DNA from: G051903925 sp051903925
GTDB taxonomy: Bacteria; Pseudomonadota; Alphaproteobacteria; Zavarziniales; Zavarziniaceae
Assembly: GCF_051903925.1 (NCBI RefSeq)
Contig: NZ_CP173678.1
Span: 3,906,001 to 3,970,000, forward strand
DNA length: 64,000 bases
Reading direction: 5' to 3'
Numbering within the stretch: the stretch's first letter is position 1; every line of letters begins with the position of its first letter. Made by a program: the position numbers and the translations under genes. The notes below the pieces were generated by a model. That model was not told the DNA's origin. It saw only the letters and a list, made by a program, of their open reading frames with translations, and did not search any database. This document shows positions 17,879-27,352 of this stretch, piece after piece.

Positions 17879-19571
17879 GCTGTCCCGGGCGCGTGCGGCC
17901 GATCGCGCGGCTGAGCAGGATGACGGGCAGGATGCCGCAGGCCATGATCGCCAGCGACGGCAGGCCCGCCTCGCGCAGGCGCTCGTCTGAGGCGAACTCG
18001 AACGCCTTGACCGCCAGCGTGTCGAAATTGAAGGGCCGCACGATCGTGGTCGCCGGCAGCTCCTTCATCACGTCGACAAAGACCAGGAGCCCCGCCGTCA
18101 GGGCGGCCGGGGCGATCATCGGCAGGTGCACCCGGCGCAGCGTCCGCCCGGGCGAGGTGCCCAGGCTGCGCGCCGCGGCGTCCATGCTGGGCGTCACCTT
18201 GGCGAGGCCCGATTCGACGCTGTTCAGGGCAACGCCCAGGAAGCGCACCAGATAGGCATAGAGCAGCGCGATGATCGTGCCGCTGAGGACCAGTCCGGTC
18301 GACACGCCGAAGAACTGCCGCGCCCAGCCGTCGATCGTGTGGTCCAGCATCGACAGCGGCAGCAGCGTGCCCACCGCCACGACCGAGCCGGGCACGGCAT
18401 AGCCCAGGCCCGCCATACGGGTCGCCGTGCGCTGCGCGACACCGCCGCCGATGCGCACGCCATAGGCGAGGACCAGCGCGATGCCGACTGCCAGCACGGC
18501 GGCGATGGTGGCCAGGATCACGCTGTGCCGGGCATAGGTCAGCATGCGGGCATCCGGTACGCCCTGCTCGATGGCCCAGGCGGCCAGCTGCACGCCCGGG
18601 ATCACGAAGCCCAGCAGGATGGGCGCTGCGCAGGCGGCCAGGGCCAGGGCCCGGCGCAGCGGGCTCAGCTCGAAGCGCGGCAACGGCCGGTAGCGGGTGG
18701 AAGTGTGGTGGAAGCGCCGGCCGCCCCGCTCGACCCGCTCCAGCGCCGCCAGCAGGCCGACGAAGAACAGCAGCATCGCCGCCAGCTGCGCCGCGCCCAC
18801 CGGGTCGCCCAGGCCCAGCCAGGTGCGGAAGATCGCGGTGGTGAAGGTGTCGACTTCGAAATAGCGCACCGTGCCGAAGTCGCCCAGCGTCTCCATCAGC
18901 GCCAGCGACACGCCCGCCACCAGGGCCGGCCGCGCCAGCGGCAGGGCGATGCGCAGGAAGGCGCGCCAGGGCGAGCAGCCAAGCGTGCGCCCGACCTCCA
19001 GCACGCAGACGGACTGCTGCAGGAACGCCGCCCGCGCCAGCAGGTAGACATAGGGATAGAGCACGAGGGTCAACATGACCGCGGCCCCGCCCAGCGAGCG
19101 CACGTTTGGGAACCAGTAGTCCCGCGCGCTCAATCCGGTCATGTCGCGGATGGCGGACTGCACCGGACCCGCCACGTCCAGCAGGCCGGTATAGGTATAG
19201 GCCAGGACATAGGCAGGCACCGCCATCGGCAGCAGCAGCGCCCATTCCAGAACGCGGGCGCCCGGCACCTGGCACATCGTCACCAGCCAGGCCGTGCCCG
19301 TGCCGATGACCAGAGTCCCCGCCCCCACCAGCAGCATCAGCGCCAGGCTGTTGCCGACATAGCGACCCAGCACGGTGGACGCGAGGTGCTCCCAGATGCC
19401 GGCCGACGGGGCCAGCGCCGCCGCCGCGACGACAATCACGGGCAGCGCCACGAACAGGGCCACGACCACCGCCGTCACCGTCCAGCCGGTCGTCCCCAGG
19501 CGCACGCGCGCCGCCGCAGCGCGGCGCGGGGCATCACCCGTGGTGAGAACGATGGCCATGGGGCAGGACAC
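17865..19571 (-). CDS. fbpB: ABC transporter permease, ferric-iron type (FbpB-like, fused double domain)
   Basis: 568 residues with about 12 hydrophobic helices in two homologous halves. Each half carries an EAA-type coupling loop: TLGCSPWRAFLRIALPLARP in the first and SLGTSPGRTLRRVHLPMIAP in the second. This fused architecture is typical of SfuB/FbpB Fe(III) permeases. The start is uncertain: a GTG at 19571 and an ATG at 19559 are both in frame and neither has a good ribosome site. The 110 bp upstream hold two palindromes that may be operators. Confidence 0.82.
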   Translation of the reverse strand: MSCPMAIVLTTGDAPRRAAAARVRLGTTGWTVTAVVVALFVALPVIVVAAAALAPSAGIWEHLASTVLGRYVGNSLALMLLVGAGTLVIGTGTAWLVTMCQVPGARVLEWALLLPMAVPAYVLAYTYTGLLDVAGPVQSAIRDMTGLSARDYWFPNVRSLGGAAVMLTLVLYPYVYLLARAAFLQQSVCVLEVGRTLGCSPWRAFLRIALPLARPALVAGVSLALMETLGDFGTVRYFEVDTFTTAIFRTWLGLGDPVGAAQLAAMLLFFVGLLAALERVERGGRRFHHTSTRYRPLPRFELSPLRRALALAACAAPILLGFVIPGVQLAAWAIEQGVPDARMLTYARHSVILATIAAVLAVGIALVLAYGVRIGGGVAQRTATRMAGLGYAVPGSVVAVGTLLPLSMLDHTIDGWARQFFGVSTGLVLSGTIIALLYAYLVRFLGVALNSVESGLAKVTPSMDAAARSLGTSPGRTLRRVHLPMIAPAALTAGLLVFVDVMKELPATTIVRPFNFDTLAVKAFEFASDERLREAGLPSLAIMACGILPVILLSRAIGRTRPGQHAGS

Positions 19572-19576
19572 TCAAC

Positions 19577-19591
19577 TGCGAGGCATTCGCA
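19577..19591 (-). promoter_or_regulatory. candidate Fur/Mur-type operator before the iron-type permease
   Basis: TGCGA-N5-TCGCA, perfect 5-bp arms, lies directly upstream of the permease start. TGC...GCA palindromes of this size are typical of alphaproteobacterial Fur/Mur sites, and the gene context (iron-type ABC transporter) fits. The assignment is by resemblance only. Confidence 0.3.
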
Positions 19592-19628
19592 CTCGATTAC
19601 GCGATGCCGCCCTCCGCATCAAGGGCCA

Positions 19629-19643
19629 GCACCAATTTGGTGC
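19629..19643. promoter_or_regulatory. perfect 15-bp palindrome upstream of the iron-type permease
   Basis: GCACCAA-T-TTGGTGC has perfect 7-bp arms and lies in the 110-bp gap between the CCA-adding gene and the permease. It could be an operator for the transporter operon or part of a small hairpin at the end of the upstream transcript. No known regulator motif is recognised. Confidence 0.3.
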
Positions 19644-19681
19644 CCACTCGACAGTGTCGCAGGTGTCGCGCGCGGGCCGGT

Positions 19682-20920
19682 TCAGGCGCCGCCGACGCGG
19701 GCGCGCAGGCGGGCCAGGCAGGCCGCCCGGCCGGCGGCGAAGTCGCCCTCCACCCACCAGTCCTGCACCTCGGCCAGCGCCTGGGCCACCGCCGGCCCTG
19801 GCGCCACGCCCAGGGCGACGACGTCGGCGCCGCGCACCGGCAGGGCCACGGGGACCCAGGCATCGACCTGGGCCAGCAGCGCCTGCCAGGCCTCCGGGTC
19901 GCTGGCCTCGCCCCGCTGCGCCGCCTCGGCCCAGGACAGCATCAGGTGGTCGCGGACCGTCTGCGCGCCCGCCAGGAACAGCAGGCGGCGCATGGCCTGC
20001 GGCGCCATGTCCGGCCGCAGCGGCAGGCGGGGCGCCGCCAGTGCCGCCAGCCGCTCCTGCCGCCGCCGCGACAGGCGCAGGCCCTGGCTGAAACCCGCCA
20101 CGGCGTCGGGCCCAAGCCGCACCAGCGCCGCCAGGCGGAGGTCCGCGTCGACCTGCTTCAGGCGCCCCTCGATCGCCACCAGGGCCGCCAGGCGCGCCAG
20201 GTCCAGCGGCTGCGGCAGGAGCGCCGGCAGGACATGCGCGCCGTCCATCAGGACAAGGGCCGGCAGCGGATCGGGCGCGGACAGCAGCTTGAACAGTTCC
20301 GCGCCCACCCGCTCGGCCGACAGGCGGCCCAGCGTCCCCGCGGCGCGGGCGCAGGCGGCCAGTGCTGGGGCGTCCGGCGCGCCCCGGCCATACCAGGCAT
20401 GGAAGCGGAAATAGCGCAGGACCCGCAGGCGGTCCTCGGCGATGCGCTGGTCGGGCTCGCCCACGAAACGGACTAGCCCGCGCTCCAGGTCGGCGATGCC
20501 GCCCACCAGGTCGTGCACCCTGCCCTCGGCATCGGCATAGAGCGCGTTCATGGTGAAGTCGCGTCGCGCCGCGTCCGCCGCCCAGTCGTCGGTGAAGGCC
20601 ACCACGGCATGGCGGCCGTCGGTTTCCACGTCGCGCCGCAACGTGGTCACCTCGATGGCCACGTGGTCGGCGATCAGCGTGACGGTGCCATGGGCAAGGC
20701 CCGTGGGCACGGTGCGGATTCCGGCCTCCTTGGCCCGCGCCATCACCTGCTCCGGCGTCAGGGGGGTGGCCAGGTCGATGTCCTTGGCCGTCCGCCCCAG
20801 CAGGGCATCGCGGACGCAGCCGCCGACGAAGCGCGCGGGCGCGACCGCGTCGAGGATGCGGCGCGTAGCCGGGGCCTGGAACCAGGCCTGCGCCGCCACC
20901 GGCAGAAGCGGCTGCGTCAT
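19682..20920 (-). CDS. cca: CCA-adding tRNA nucleotidyltransferase family protein
   Basis: 412 residues from ATG 20920. The class II nucleotidyltransferase motif FVGGCVRDALLGRTAKDIDLAT provides the metal-binding D-x-D, followed by RRDFTMNALYAD and the ERLRVLRYFRF-type segment (EDRLRVLRYFRFHAWYG). These enzymes add or repair the 3' CCA of tRNA. The C-terminal domain is long and alphaproteobacterial in style. It follows DUF6111 (10-bp gap) in a minus-strand operon with the NUDIX and DUF1285 genes. Confidence 0.92.
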   Translation of the reverse strand: MTQPLLPVAAQAWFQAPATRRILDAVAPARFVGGCVRDALLGRTAKDIDLATPLTPEQVMARAKEAGIRTVPTGLAHGTVTLIADHVAIEVTTLRRDVETDGRHAVVAFTDDWAADAARRDFTMNALYADAEGRVHDLVGGIADLERGLVRFVGEPDQRIAEDRLRVLRYFRFHAWYGRGAPDAPALAACARAAGTLGRLSAERVGAELFKLLSAPDPLPALVLMDGAHVLPALLPQPLDLARLAALVAIEGRLKQVDADLRLAALVRLGPDAVAGFSQGLRLSRRRQERLAALAAPRLPLRPDMAPQAMRRLLFLAGAQTVRDHLMLSWAEAAQRGEASDPEAWQALLAQVDAWVPVALPVRGADVVALGVAPGPAVAQALAEVQDWWVEGDFAAGRAACLARLRARVGGA

Positions 20921-20930
20921 GCCCGCACGC

Positions 20931-21212
20931 TCAGGGTGCCTTGGGCGGCTCGACCATGCGGCCGGGCACGAACTCGCCGTTCTCCATGTGCGCGGGCTGG
21001 TAGACGGCACTGGCGGGCGAGGCGTTGAGCGAGCCGAACGTGGCGACGCTGGCACCGCACAGCAGCACGGCGCAGACGATCAGCCAGGCATAGGGCGCAT
21101 CGCTCCAGCCAGGGCCCAGCTCCTCCTGCTTGCGCGCCACGAAGCGCGCCCACAGCCACCAGACGACGAACGGCAGGACCAGCGGCAGCAGCCAGACCAT
21201 GAAGATGCGCAC
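20931..21212 (-). CDS. DUF6111-like small membrane protein
   Basis: 93 residues with two hydrophobic helices (VWLLPLVLPFVVWWLWARF near the N-terminus and AYAWLIVCAVLLCGASVATF-like in the middle) and a polar proline-rich C-terminus ending PPKAP. The pattern matches the DUF6111 family of alphaproteobacteria as I recall it; function unknown. It sits between the CoA pyrophosphatase (19-bp gap) and the CCA gene (10-bp gap), a conserved neighbourhood. Confidence 0.8.
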   Translation of the reverse strand: MRIFMVWLLPLVLPFVVWWLWARFVARKQEELGPGWSDAPYAWLIVCAVLLCGASVATFGSLNASPASAVYQPAHMENGEFVPGRMVEPPKAP

Positions 21213-21231
21213 GATCCTGCTCCCCTTGCCC

Positions 21232-21867
21232 TCAGTCCTTCAGCCGGTCGAACAGGTTGACCAGCATTCCGGCGGTCGCCCCCCAGATGAAATGATCCTC
21301 GTGCGGGATGACGTAGTAGTGCCGCAGGACGCCCTGCCATTCCCGCGCGTGCTTCTCGTGGTTCACCGGGTCCATGACATGGGCCAGCGGGACCTCGAAC
21401 ACCGCGGCCACTTCGCCCGGATCCGGCACCAGGGTAAAGCCCGGCGTCACGATGCCGACCACGGGCGTGATGCGGAAGCCGGTGCCCGTGACATAGGGGT
21501 CGAGATGGCCCAGCACCCTCACGAAGCGACGCTCCAGGCCGATCTCCTCCAATGTCTCGCGCAGGGCGGCATCCTCCGGGCCTGCGTCGCTCGGCTCGAT
21601 CCGGCCGCCGGGGAAGCTGACCTGCCCGGCATGGGTCGACAGCGTGTCGGTGCGCCGGGTCAGCAGCACGGTCATCCCCTCCGGCCGGTCGACCAGGGGC
21701 ACCAGCACCGCCGCCTCGCGCAGGGTCTGGCCGGGCCTGACCCAGTGCTCGGCGTTCAGCTCGTGGTCGCCGCGCAGCACGTCGCTGACCGAGGAGACGA
21801 TGGCCTCGCGGAAACGATCCTCGACCCGCTGGCGCAGGGCCTCGGCCGTCACGTCGTCGACGCTCAT
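21232..21867 (-). CDS. NUDIX hydrolase, CoA pyrophosphatase
   Basis: 211 residues. The NUDIX box reads GRIEPSDAGPEDAALRETLE followed by EIGLE, with the metal-binding RE...EE glutamates. Upstream, LLTRRTDTLSTHAGQVSFPG is the UPF0035 motif that marks CoA-diphosphate hydrolases (NudL/YeaB type). It would hydrolyse CoA and its derivatives to phosphopantetheine and 3',5'-ADP. The start overlaps the DUF1285 stop by 4 bp (ATGA), indicating translational coupling. Confidence 0.9.
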   Translation of the reverse strand: MSVDDVTAEALRQRVEDRFREAIVSSVSDVLRGDHELNAEHWVRPGQTLREAAVLVPLVDRPEGMTVLLTRRTDTLSTHAGQVSFPGGRIEPSDAGPEDAALRETLEEIGLERRFVRVLGHLDPYVTGTGFRITPVVGIVTPGFTLVPDPGEVAAVFEVPLAHVMDPVNHEKHAREWQGVLRHYYVIPHEDHFIWGATAGMLVNLFDRLKD

Positions 21868-22481
21868 GGCGCCGGCCCGATGGTGAAGAACTCCCCGCTG
21901 CTCCAGACGCCCAGCATGCCGTCGCGTTCCTCCGCCAGTTCGACCAGGTCATAGAATACCGCCCGGGCGATCAATGCCTCCAGCCGGTCCCGGACCAGGA
22001 CATAGGGCGACGGCTCCTGCGTCTCAGGGTCGATCGTGACGCGGATCGGATGGGCGGCATCGGCAGACACAAAATCGCCCACATTGGTCTCGAACGTCAG
22101 GACCTGTCCGGGACCGGAGCCGCTGGCGGTCATCAGCGTCGCCACGAAGGGCGCATCCTCCACCTGGATGCCGACCTTCTCCACCGGCGTGACAAGGTAG
22201 TACCGCTCATCGGGATCATGGCGCAGGACAGAGGCAAACAGCTCCACCATCGCCGGCCGGCCGATGGGCGAGCCGAGATAGAACCAGGTGCCGTTCCGGG
22301 CGATTCGCATGTCGATGTCGCCGCAGAACGGCGGGTTCCACAGGTGCACGGGGGGTCGCTTGCGCGCAGGACCGCCCGCGTCGGCCTCGCCCGCCGCGTC
22401 GCGGGTCGCCTTCAACGCCTTGCTCAACCCTGCGGCAAGGTTCGAGGGATCGGGTGCCGGCGGGGCACTTGCCTCGTTCAT
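21864..22481 (-). CDS. DUF1285 domain protein
   Basis: 205 residues from ATG 22481. An N-terminal disordered stretch of about 45 residues leads to VHLWNPPFCGDIDMRIARNG and WFYLGSPIGR, hallmark strings of DUF1285, a small beta-sandwich family of unknown function that may bind a ligand. It is the first gene of the DUF1285-NUDIX-DUF6111-cca operon and is divergent from the MoxR cassette across about 155 bp. Confidence 0.88.
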   Translation of the reverse strand: MNEASAPPAPDPSNLAAGLSKALKATRDAAGEADAGGPARKRPPVHLWNPPFCGDIDMRIARNGTWFYLGSPIGRPAMVELFASVLRHDPDERYYLVTPVEKVGIQVEDAPFVATLMTASGSGPGQVLTFETNVGDFVSADAAHPIRVTIDPETQEPSPYVLVRDRLEALIARAVFYDLVELAEERDGMLGVWSSGEFFTIGPAP

Positions 22482-22637
22482 TGCGCTTCTCCTTGGCAGG
22501 AACAATGGGACAGGCCCTGACATGGGCGTATCCAGGCGAACCTGCAAACGTTTAAATCCAGCCCCTTCGCGCAGCCGGGGCGACACGCCGCGGCTGCGGG
22601 GAATCTCCTTGGCCTCGCAGGCGTTGCGACGAATATA

Positions 22638-23645
22638 GTGAGCGTCATGGCCCATATCAGTGATGCGGACGAGGCAATCGTCCAGGAGTTCGAGACGCTG
22701 GGCGCCAAGGTGGCGCTGGTCCGCGATGCCATCGGCCGCGTGATCTTCGGCCAGCACGAGGTGATCGAGCAGGCGCTGGTCGCGCTGCTGGCCGGCGGCC
22801 ATGCCCTGCTGGTCGGCGTGCCGGGCCTGGCCAAGACCCGCCTGGTCGAGACGCTGGGCACCGTGCTCGGCCTCGACGACAAGCGGGTGCAGTTCACCCC
22901 CGACCTGATGCCGGCCGACATCCTCGGCTCCGAAGTCCTGGAGGAGAGCGAGCACGGGCGCCGCTCGTTCCGCTTCATCAAGGGGCCGATCTTCTGCCAG
23001 CTGCTGATGGCGGACGAGATCAACCGCGCCAGCCCGCGCACCCAGTCGGCGCTGCTGCAGGCGATGCAGGAGCATCACGTCTCCGTCGCGGGCCAGCGCC
23101 ACCCCCTGCCCGGGCCCTTCCATGTCCTGGCGACCCAGAACCCGCTGGAGCAGGAGGGCACCTATCCCCTGCCCGAGGCCCAGCTGGACCGCTTCCTGCT
23201 GCAGATCGACGTGGGCTACCCGGATATCGAGGCCGAGCGCCGCATGCTGCTGGCGACGACCGGGGTGCGCGAGGACCAGGCCTTTGCCGTGATGAGCGCC
23301 GCCGACCTGGTGGCCGCGCAGAAGCTGGTGCGCCGCGTGCCCGTGGGCGACAGCGTGGTGGAGGCGATCCTGGCCCTGGTCCGCTCCGGCCGGCCGGAGG
23401 ATGGCGGCCGTGCCGACCTGCGTGAGCTGATCGCCTGGGGCCCCGGCCCCCGCGCGGCCCAGGCCCTGATGCTGGGCATCCGCGCGCGGGCCCTGCTCGA
23501 CGGCCGGCTCAGCCCCTCGCTCGATGACGTCGTGGCCCTGGCGCCGGCGATCCTGCGCCATCGCATGGCGCTGACCTTCGCCGCGCGGGCCGAGGGCGTG
23601 ACCGTCGCCCAGGTCATCGACAAGCTGCTGACCCCCTATCGCTGA
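22638..23645 (+). CDS. MoxR-family AAA+ ATPase
   Basis: 335 residues from GTG 22638; an ATG at 22647 is an equally plausible start. Walker A is GVPGLAKT (about 60-67), Walker B LLMADEINRAS, and sensor-like ATQNPLEQEGTYPLPEAQLD follows, the standard MoxR core. MoxR ATPases act as chaperone-like factors for von Willebrand-type and membrane complexes. It heads a same-strand cassette with DUF58, BatA/DUF4159 and a further membrane protein. Confidence 0.93.
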   Translation: MSVMAHISDADEAIVQEFETLGAKVALVRDAIGRVIFGQHEVIEQALVALLAGGHALLVGVPGLAKTRLVETLGTVLGLDDKRVQFTPDLMPADILGSEVLEESEHGRRSFRFIKGPIFCQLLMADEINRASPRTQSALLQAMQEHHVSVAGQRHPLPGPFHVLATQNPLEQEGTYPLPEAQLDRFLLQIDVGYPDIEAERRMLLATTGVREDQAFAVMSAADLVAAQKLVRRVPVGDSVVEAILALVRSGRPEDGGRADLRELIAWGPGPRAAQALMLGIRARALLDGRLSPSLDDVVALAPAILRHRMALTFAARAEGVTVAQVIDKLLTPYR

Positions 23646-23676
23646 AGGCCGGACCGGCAATGGGTGTGGCGTAGAG

Positions 23677-24603
23677 ATGGCCCGGTTCCAGGCACGGCCG
23701 GCGGCCGGCACCGACCTGTCGCTGGCCCTGTCGGCGGAGCAGGCAGGCGGCCGCCTGCCGCCGCTGCTGGTCGCGGCCGAACGCGTCGCCGCGACCGTGG
23801 CCCAAGGGGTGCACGGCCGCCGACGCGTCGGCATGGGCGAGACGTTCTGGCAGTACCGGCGATACCAGCCCGGCGACAGCGTCGCCCGCATCGATTGGCG
23901 CCAGTCGGCCAAGGCGCAGCCCCTGTTCGTGCGCGAGACCGAGTGGGAAGCCGCGCAGAGCGTCTGGCTGTGGTGCGATCCCTCGCCCTCGATGGACTGG
24001 CGCTCCGGCGCCAACCTGCCGACCAAGCGCGAGCGGGCCCTGCTCCTGGCCCTGGCGCTCGCCTCGCTGCTGGTGCGCGCGGGCGAGCGGGTGGGGGAGC
24101 TCGGCCGCGACCGCCTGCCCCGCTCTGGCCGCGCCGCCTTCAACCGCCTGGCCTTCAGCCTGCTGACGGCACCTCCGGTGCCGGGTGGCGACGGCCTTCC
24201 CCCGCGGGAGGTGCTGCCCCGCCATGCCGGCCTGCTCGTCGCCAGCGACTTCCTGACGCCGCTCGACGAACTGGACGCCGCCATCCGCTTCCACGCCACC
24301 CGCCAGGTGCGCGGCCACCTGCTGCACATCGTCGACCCGGCCGAGGCCGCCCTGCCCTATCAGGGCCGGGCCCGCTTCGTCGGCCTGGAGGGGGAGCCCG
24401 CCTACCTGGCAACGCGGGTTGAATCGGTGCGGGCCGCCTATTTCGAGCGCGTCGCGCAACACCACGACGCGCTCAAGGCGCTGGCCCGTGCGGCCGGCTG
24501 GACATTCTCGGCCCACCATACGGACAAGCCACCGGAAACCGCCCTGCTGGCCCTGCACGCGGCGCTCTCCGGCGCTGCATCCATGACGTCCGGCCGGGCG
24601 TAG
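23677..24603 (+). CDS. DUF58 domain protein
   Basis: 308 residues. The DUF58 core is recognisable from the GMGETFWQYRRYQPGDSVA and IDWRQSAKAQPLFVRE region, followed by the vWA-like fold with WCDPSPSMDW. DUF58 proteins are the usual partners of MoxR ATPases. It starts 31 bp after moxR and ends 7 bp before the next gene. There is no signal peptide, so it is cytoplasmic. Confidence 0.93.
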   Translation: MARFQARPAAGTDLSLALSAEQAGGRLPPLLVAAERVAATVAQGVHGRRRVGMGETFWQYRRYQPGDSVARIDWRQSAKAQPLFVRETEWEAAQSVWLWCDPSPSMDWRSGANLPTKRERALLLALALASLLVRAGERVGELGRDRLPRSGRAAFNRLAFSLLTAPPVPGGDGLPPREVLPRHAGLLVASDFLTPLDELDAAIRFHATRQVRGHLLHIVDPAEAALPYQGRARFVGLEGEPAYLATRVESVRAAYFERVAQHHDALKALARAAGWTFSAHHTDKPPETALLALHAALSGAASMTSGRA

Positions 24604-24610
24604 GACGATC

Positions 24611-27343
24611 ATGCTCAACCTTGGTGCGCTTGGTTTCGCCAGCCCGTGGCTGCTCCTGGGCTTGGTTGCCCTGCCCATCCTGTTCTGGCTGGTGCGGGTG
24701 ACGCCGCCGGCTCCGCGCCAGATCAGCTTTCCCGCCATCCGCCTGCTCACAGGGCTGGTCCCGCGGGAGCAGACGCCGGCCCGCACGCCGTGGTGGCTGC
24801 TGCTTCTGCGCCTGCTGCTGGCGGCCCTTGTCGTGATCGGCCTGGCCGGGCCGCTGCTCAATCCCAAGGTGCCGCTGGCGGCAGGCGGACCGATCGTCGT
24901 CGTGCTGGACAATGGCTGGCCGGGTGCGGAGCGCTGGTCGATGCGGCGCGATGCGGCGCTGTCGCTGGTGGAGCAGGCCGGCCGCGCGGGCCGCGCCGTC
25001 GCCCTGGTGGCCACCGCCGAACCGCGGCCCGCGACCCCCAGCCTGCAGCCGGCGGTCGAGGCGCGCGCCGTGCTCCTGGCGCTGGAATCGCGGGCCTGGC
25101 GGCCCGACCGGGCGGGCTGGGCCGCGGCCCTGGCCGCCCTGGAACCGGGGGCCGAGGCCGTCTGGTTCAGCGATGGCGTTGACGGGCCGGGCACGGCCGA
25201 GATGGAGGCCGCCCTGAAGCGCCTGGACACCACGCGCGTCGTCCGCCACCAGCCGGGCGAAGGCGCGGTGGCCCTGGCTCCGCCGCAATTGGCGGGCACC
25301 AGCCTGGACCTGCGCGCGCTGCGGGCCGATGCCGGCGGCGCCCGCACGCTGCGCGTGGCGGCCCGGGGGGAGGACGGCCGCACCCTGGGCGAGGTGCCGG
25401 TCACCTTCCCGGCGGGCGAGACGGCGGGCACCGGGGCCCTGGCCCTGCCGGTGGAGATCCGCAACCAGGTGGCCCGCCTGGAACTGATGGGCATCGATTC
25501 GGCCGGCGCCGTGCAGCTGCTGGACGAACGCTGGCGGCGGCGCCCCGTGGGCCTGATCTCTGGCGCGCAGTCCGAAAGCGCGCAGCCGCTGCTGTCCGAC
25601 CTGTTCTTCCTGGATCGCGCGCTGACCCCCTTTGCCGACGTGCGCCAGGGCACCCTGGCCGACCTGCTGCAGCGCGGCCTGGCGGTGCTGGTCCTGGCCG
25701 ATGTGGGGCAGATCGTCGGCAGCGAGCAGGACGCCCTGACCGCCTGGATCGAGAAGGGCGGCGTGCTGCTGCGCTTTGCCGGGCCGCGCATGGCGGGCCA
25801 GACGGGCGACGCGCTCAGCCCCGTGCGCCTGCGCAGCGGCGGCCGCGTCCTGGGCGGCGCCCTGTCCTGGGAGCAGCCGGCGGCACTTGCCCCCTTCCCC
25901 GCGGGCAGTCCGTTCGCCGGCCTGGCGATTCCGGAGGACGTTCGCATCAACCGCCAGGTCCTGGCCGAGCCCGACCTCGACCTGCCGCAGAAGACCTGGG
26001 CCCGGCTTCAGGACGGCACGCCCCTGGTCACCGCCGCCCGGCGCGGCCAGGGCTGGATCGTGCTGGTGCACACCACCGCCAACACGACCTGGTCCAACCT
26101 GCCCATGTCCGGCCTGTTCGTGGACATGCTGCGCCGCATGGTGGCGATCAGCCAGGGCATTGCCGGCGGCACCACGGACAAGCCGCTGGCCCCCTATGCC
26201 ACGCTGGACGGCCTTGGCCGGCTGGGTCAGCCGCCGTCCACCGCCCTGCCGGTGAAGGAGCCGGTGCCGGCCGCGGGCCCCGACAACCCGCCCGGTTTCT
26301 ATGGCGATGAGACCGCCCGCGTGGCGCTCAATGCCCTGGGCGCGGAGGACGCGCTGGTGCCGCTGCCCTTGTTCCAGGGCGTCGTGGCCGACACCTATGC
26401 CGCGGTTGAGGAGGTTCCCATCGGTCCCTGGCTGCTGCTGGTGGCACTTGTCCTGCTGATTGTCGACGGCCTGGTCATGGTCGTGCTGTCGGGCGGCCTG
26501 CGCCCGGGCCGCGTCCGCCCCGCGCGGGGCGCCACGGCCACGACGATCGTCCTGGCGGCGGCGCTGGCCGCGCTGTCGCCCGCGCTGGCGCCGCCCGCCA
26601 TGGCGCAGGCCTCGCCCGGCAGCGATGTGGAGGATGCGCGCATCCTCGACGCCACGCTGAACTTCCACCTGGCCTATATCCTGACCGGCGAGCCCGAGGT
26701 CGACGCGATGAGCCGGTCCGGCCTGTTCGGCCTGACCCGGGTCCTGGCCCAGCGCACGGCGGTCGAGGGGGGCGACCCGCTGGGCGTCGACCTGGACACG
26801 GACGAACTCAGTGTGTTTTCCCTGCTCTACTGGCCGATGACCTCGGCCCAGGCGCCGCTTTCGGACGCGGCACTGGAGAAGCTGGACCGCTACCTGAAGC
26901 AGGGCGGCATGATCCTGCTCGACACCCGCGACGGCGTCGACGGCACCGGCGGGGGCGAGGGGACGGAGACGCTGCGCAACCTGCTGGGCCGGCTGGACGT
27001 GCCGCCGCTGGTCCCCCTGCCGCCGGACCACGTGCTCAGCCGCTCCTTCTATCTGATGCAGTCCTTCCCCGGCCGCTATGCCGGCGCGCCGCTCTGGGTC
27101 GAGGCCGGGCCCGAAAGCCAGCGCGACGGCGTCTCGTCCATCATCGTGGGCGCCAATGACTGGGCCGCCGCCTGGGCGATCGACGACTATGGCGAGCCGA
27201 TGGCGGGCCTGGTCCCCGGCAGTCCCGACCAGCGCGAACTGGCCAACCGCTTCGGCGTGAACCTGGTGATGTATGCCCTGACCGGCAACTACAAGGCGGA
27301 TCAGGTCCACGTCCCCGCCCTGCTTGAGCGCCTGGGGCAATAG
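24611..27343 (+). CDS. BatA-like plus DUF4159 membrane protein
   Basis: 910 residues. The N-terminus has the BatA-type pair of helices (GFASPWLLLGLVALPILFWL about 8-27, then a second near 60-80), followed by a vWA-like periplasmic region. A further hydrophobic segment around 600-660 precedes the C-terminal DUF4159 domain (LNFHLAYILTGEPEVDAMSR; LLYWPM; GGMILLDTRDG). It belongs to the MoxR cassette; the family function is unknown. Its stop is 9 bp before the next gene. Confidence 0.88.
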   Translation: MLNLGALGFASPWLLLGLVALPILFWLVRVTPPAPRQISFPAIRLLTGLVPREQTPARTPWWLLLLRLLLAALVVIGLAGPLLNPKVPLAAGGPIVVVLDNGWPGAERWSMRRDAALSLVEQAGRAGRAVALVATAEPRPATPSLQPAVEARAVLLALESRAWRPDRAGWAAALAALEPGAEAVWFSDGVDGPGTAEMEAALKRLDTTRVVRHQPGEGAVALAPPQLAGTSLDLRALRADAGGARTLRVAARGEDGRTLGEVPVTFPAGETAGTGALALPVEIRNQVARLELMGIDSAGAVQLLDERWRRRPVGLISGAQSESAQPLLSDLFFLDRALTPFADVRQGTLADLLQRGLAVLVLADVGQIVGSEQDALTAWIEKGGVLLRFAGPRMAGQTGDALSPVRLRSGGRVLGGALSWEQPAALAPFPAGSPFAGLAIPEDVRINRQVLAEPDLDLPQKTWARLQDGTPLVTAARRGQGWIVLVHTTANTTWSNLPMSGLFVDMLRRMVAISQGIAGGTTDKPLAPYATLDGLGRLGQPPSTALPVKEPVPAAGPDNPPGFYGDETARVALNALGAEDALVPLPLFQGVVADTYAAVEEVPIGPWLLLVALVLLIVDGLVMVVLSGGLRPGRVRPARGATATTIVLAAALAALSPALAPPAMAQASPGSDVEDARILDATLNFHLAYILTGEPEVDAMSRSGLFGLTRVLAQRTAVEGGDPLGVDLDTDELSVFSLLYWPMTSAQAPLSDAALEKLDRYLKQGGMILLDTRDGVDGTGGGEGTETLRNLLGRLDVPPLVPLPPDHVLSRSFYLMQSFPGRYAGAPLWVEAGPESQRDGVSSIIVGANDWAAAWAIDDYGEPMAGLVPGSPDQRELANRFGVNLVMYALTGNYKADQVHVPALLERLGQ

Positions 27344-27352
27344 GGGCGGCCG

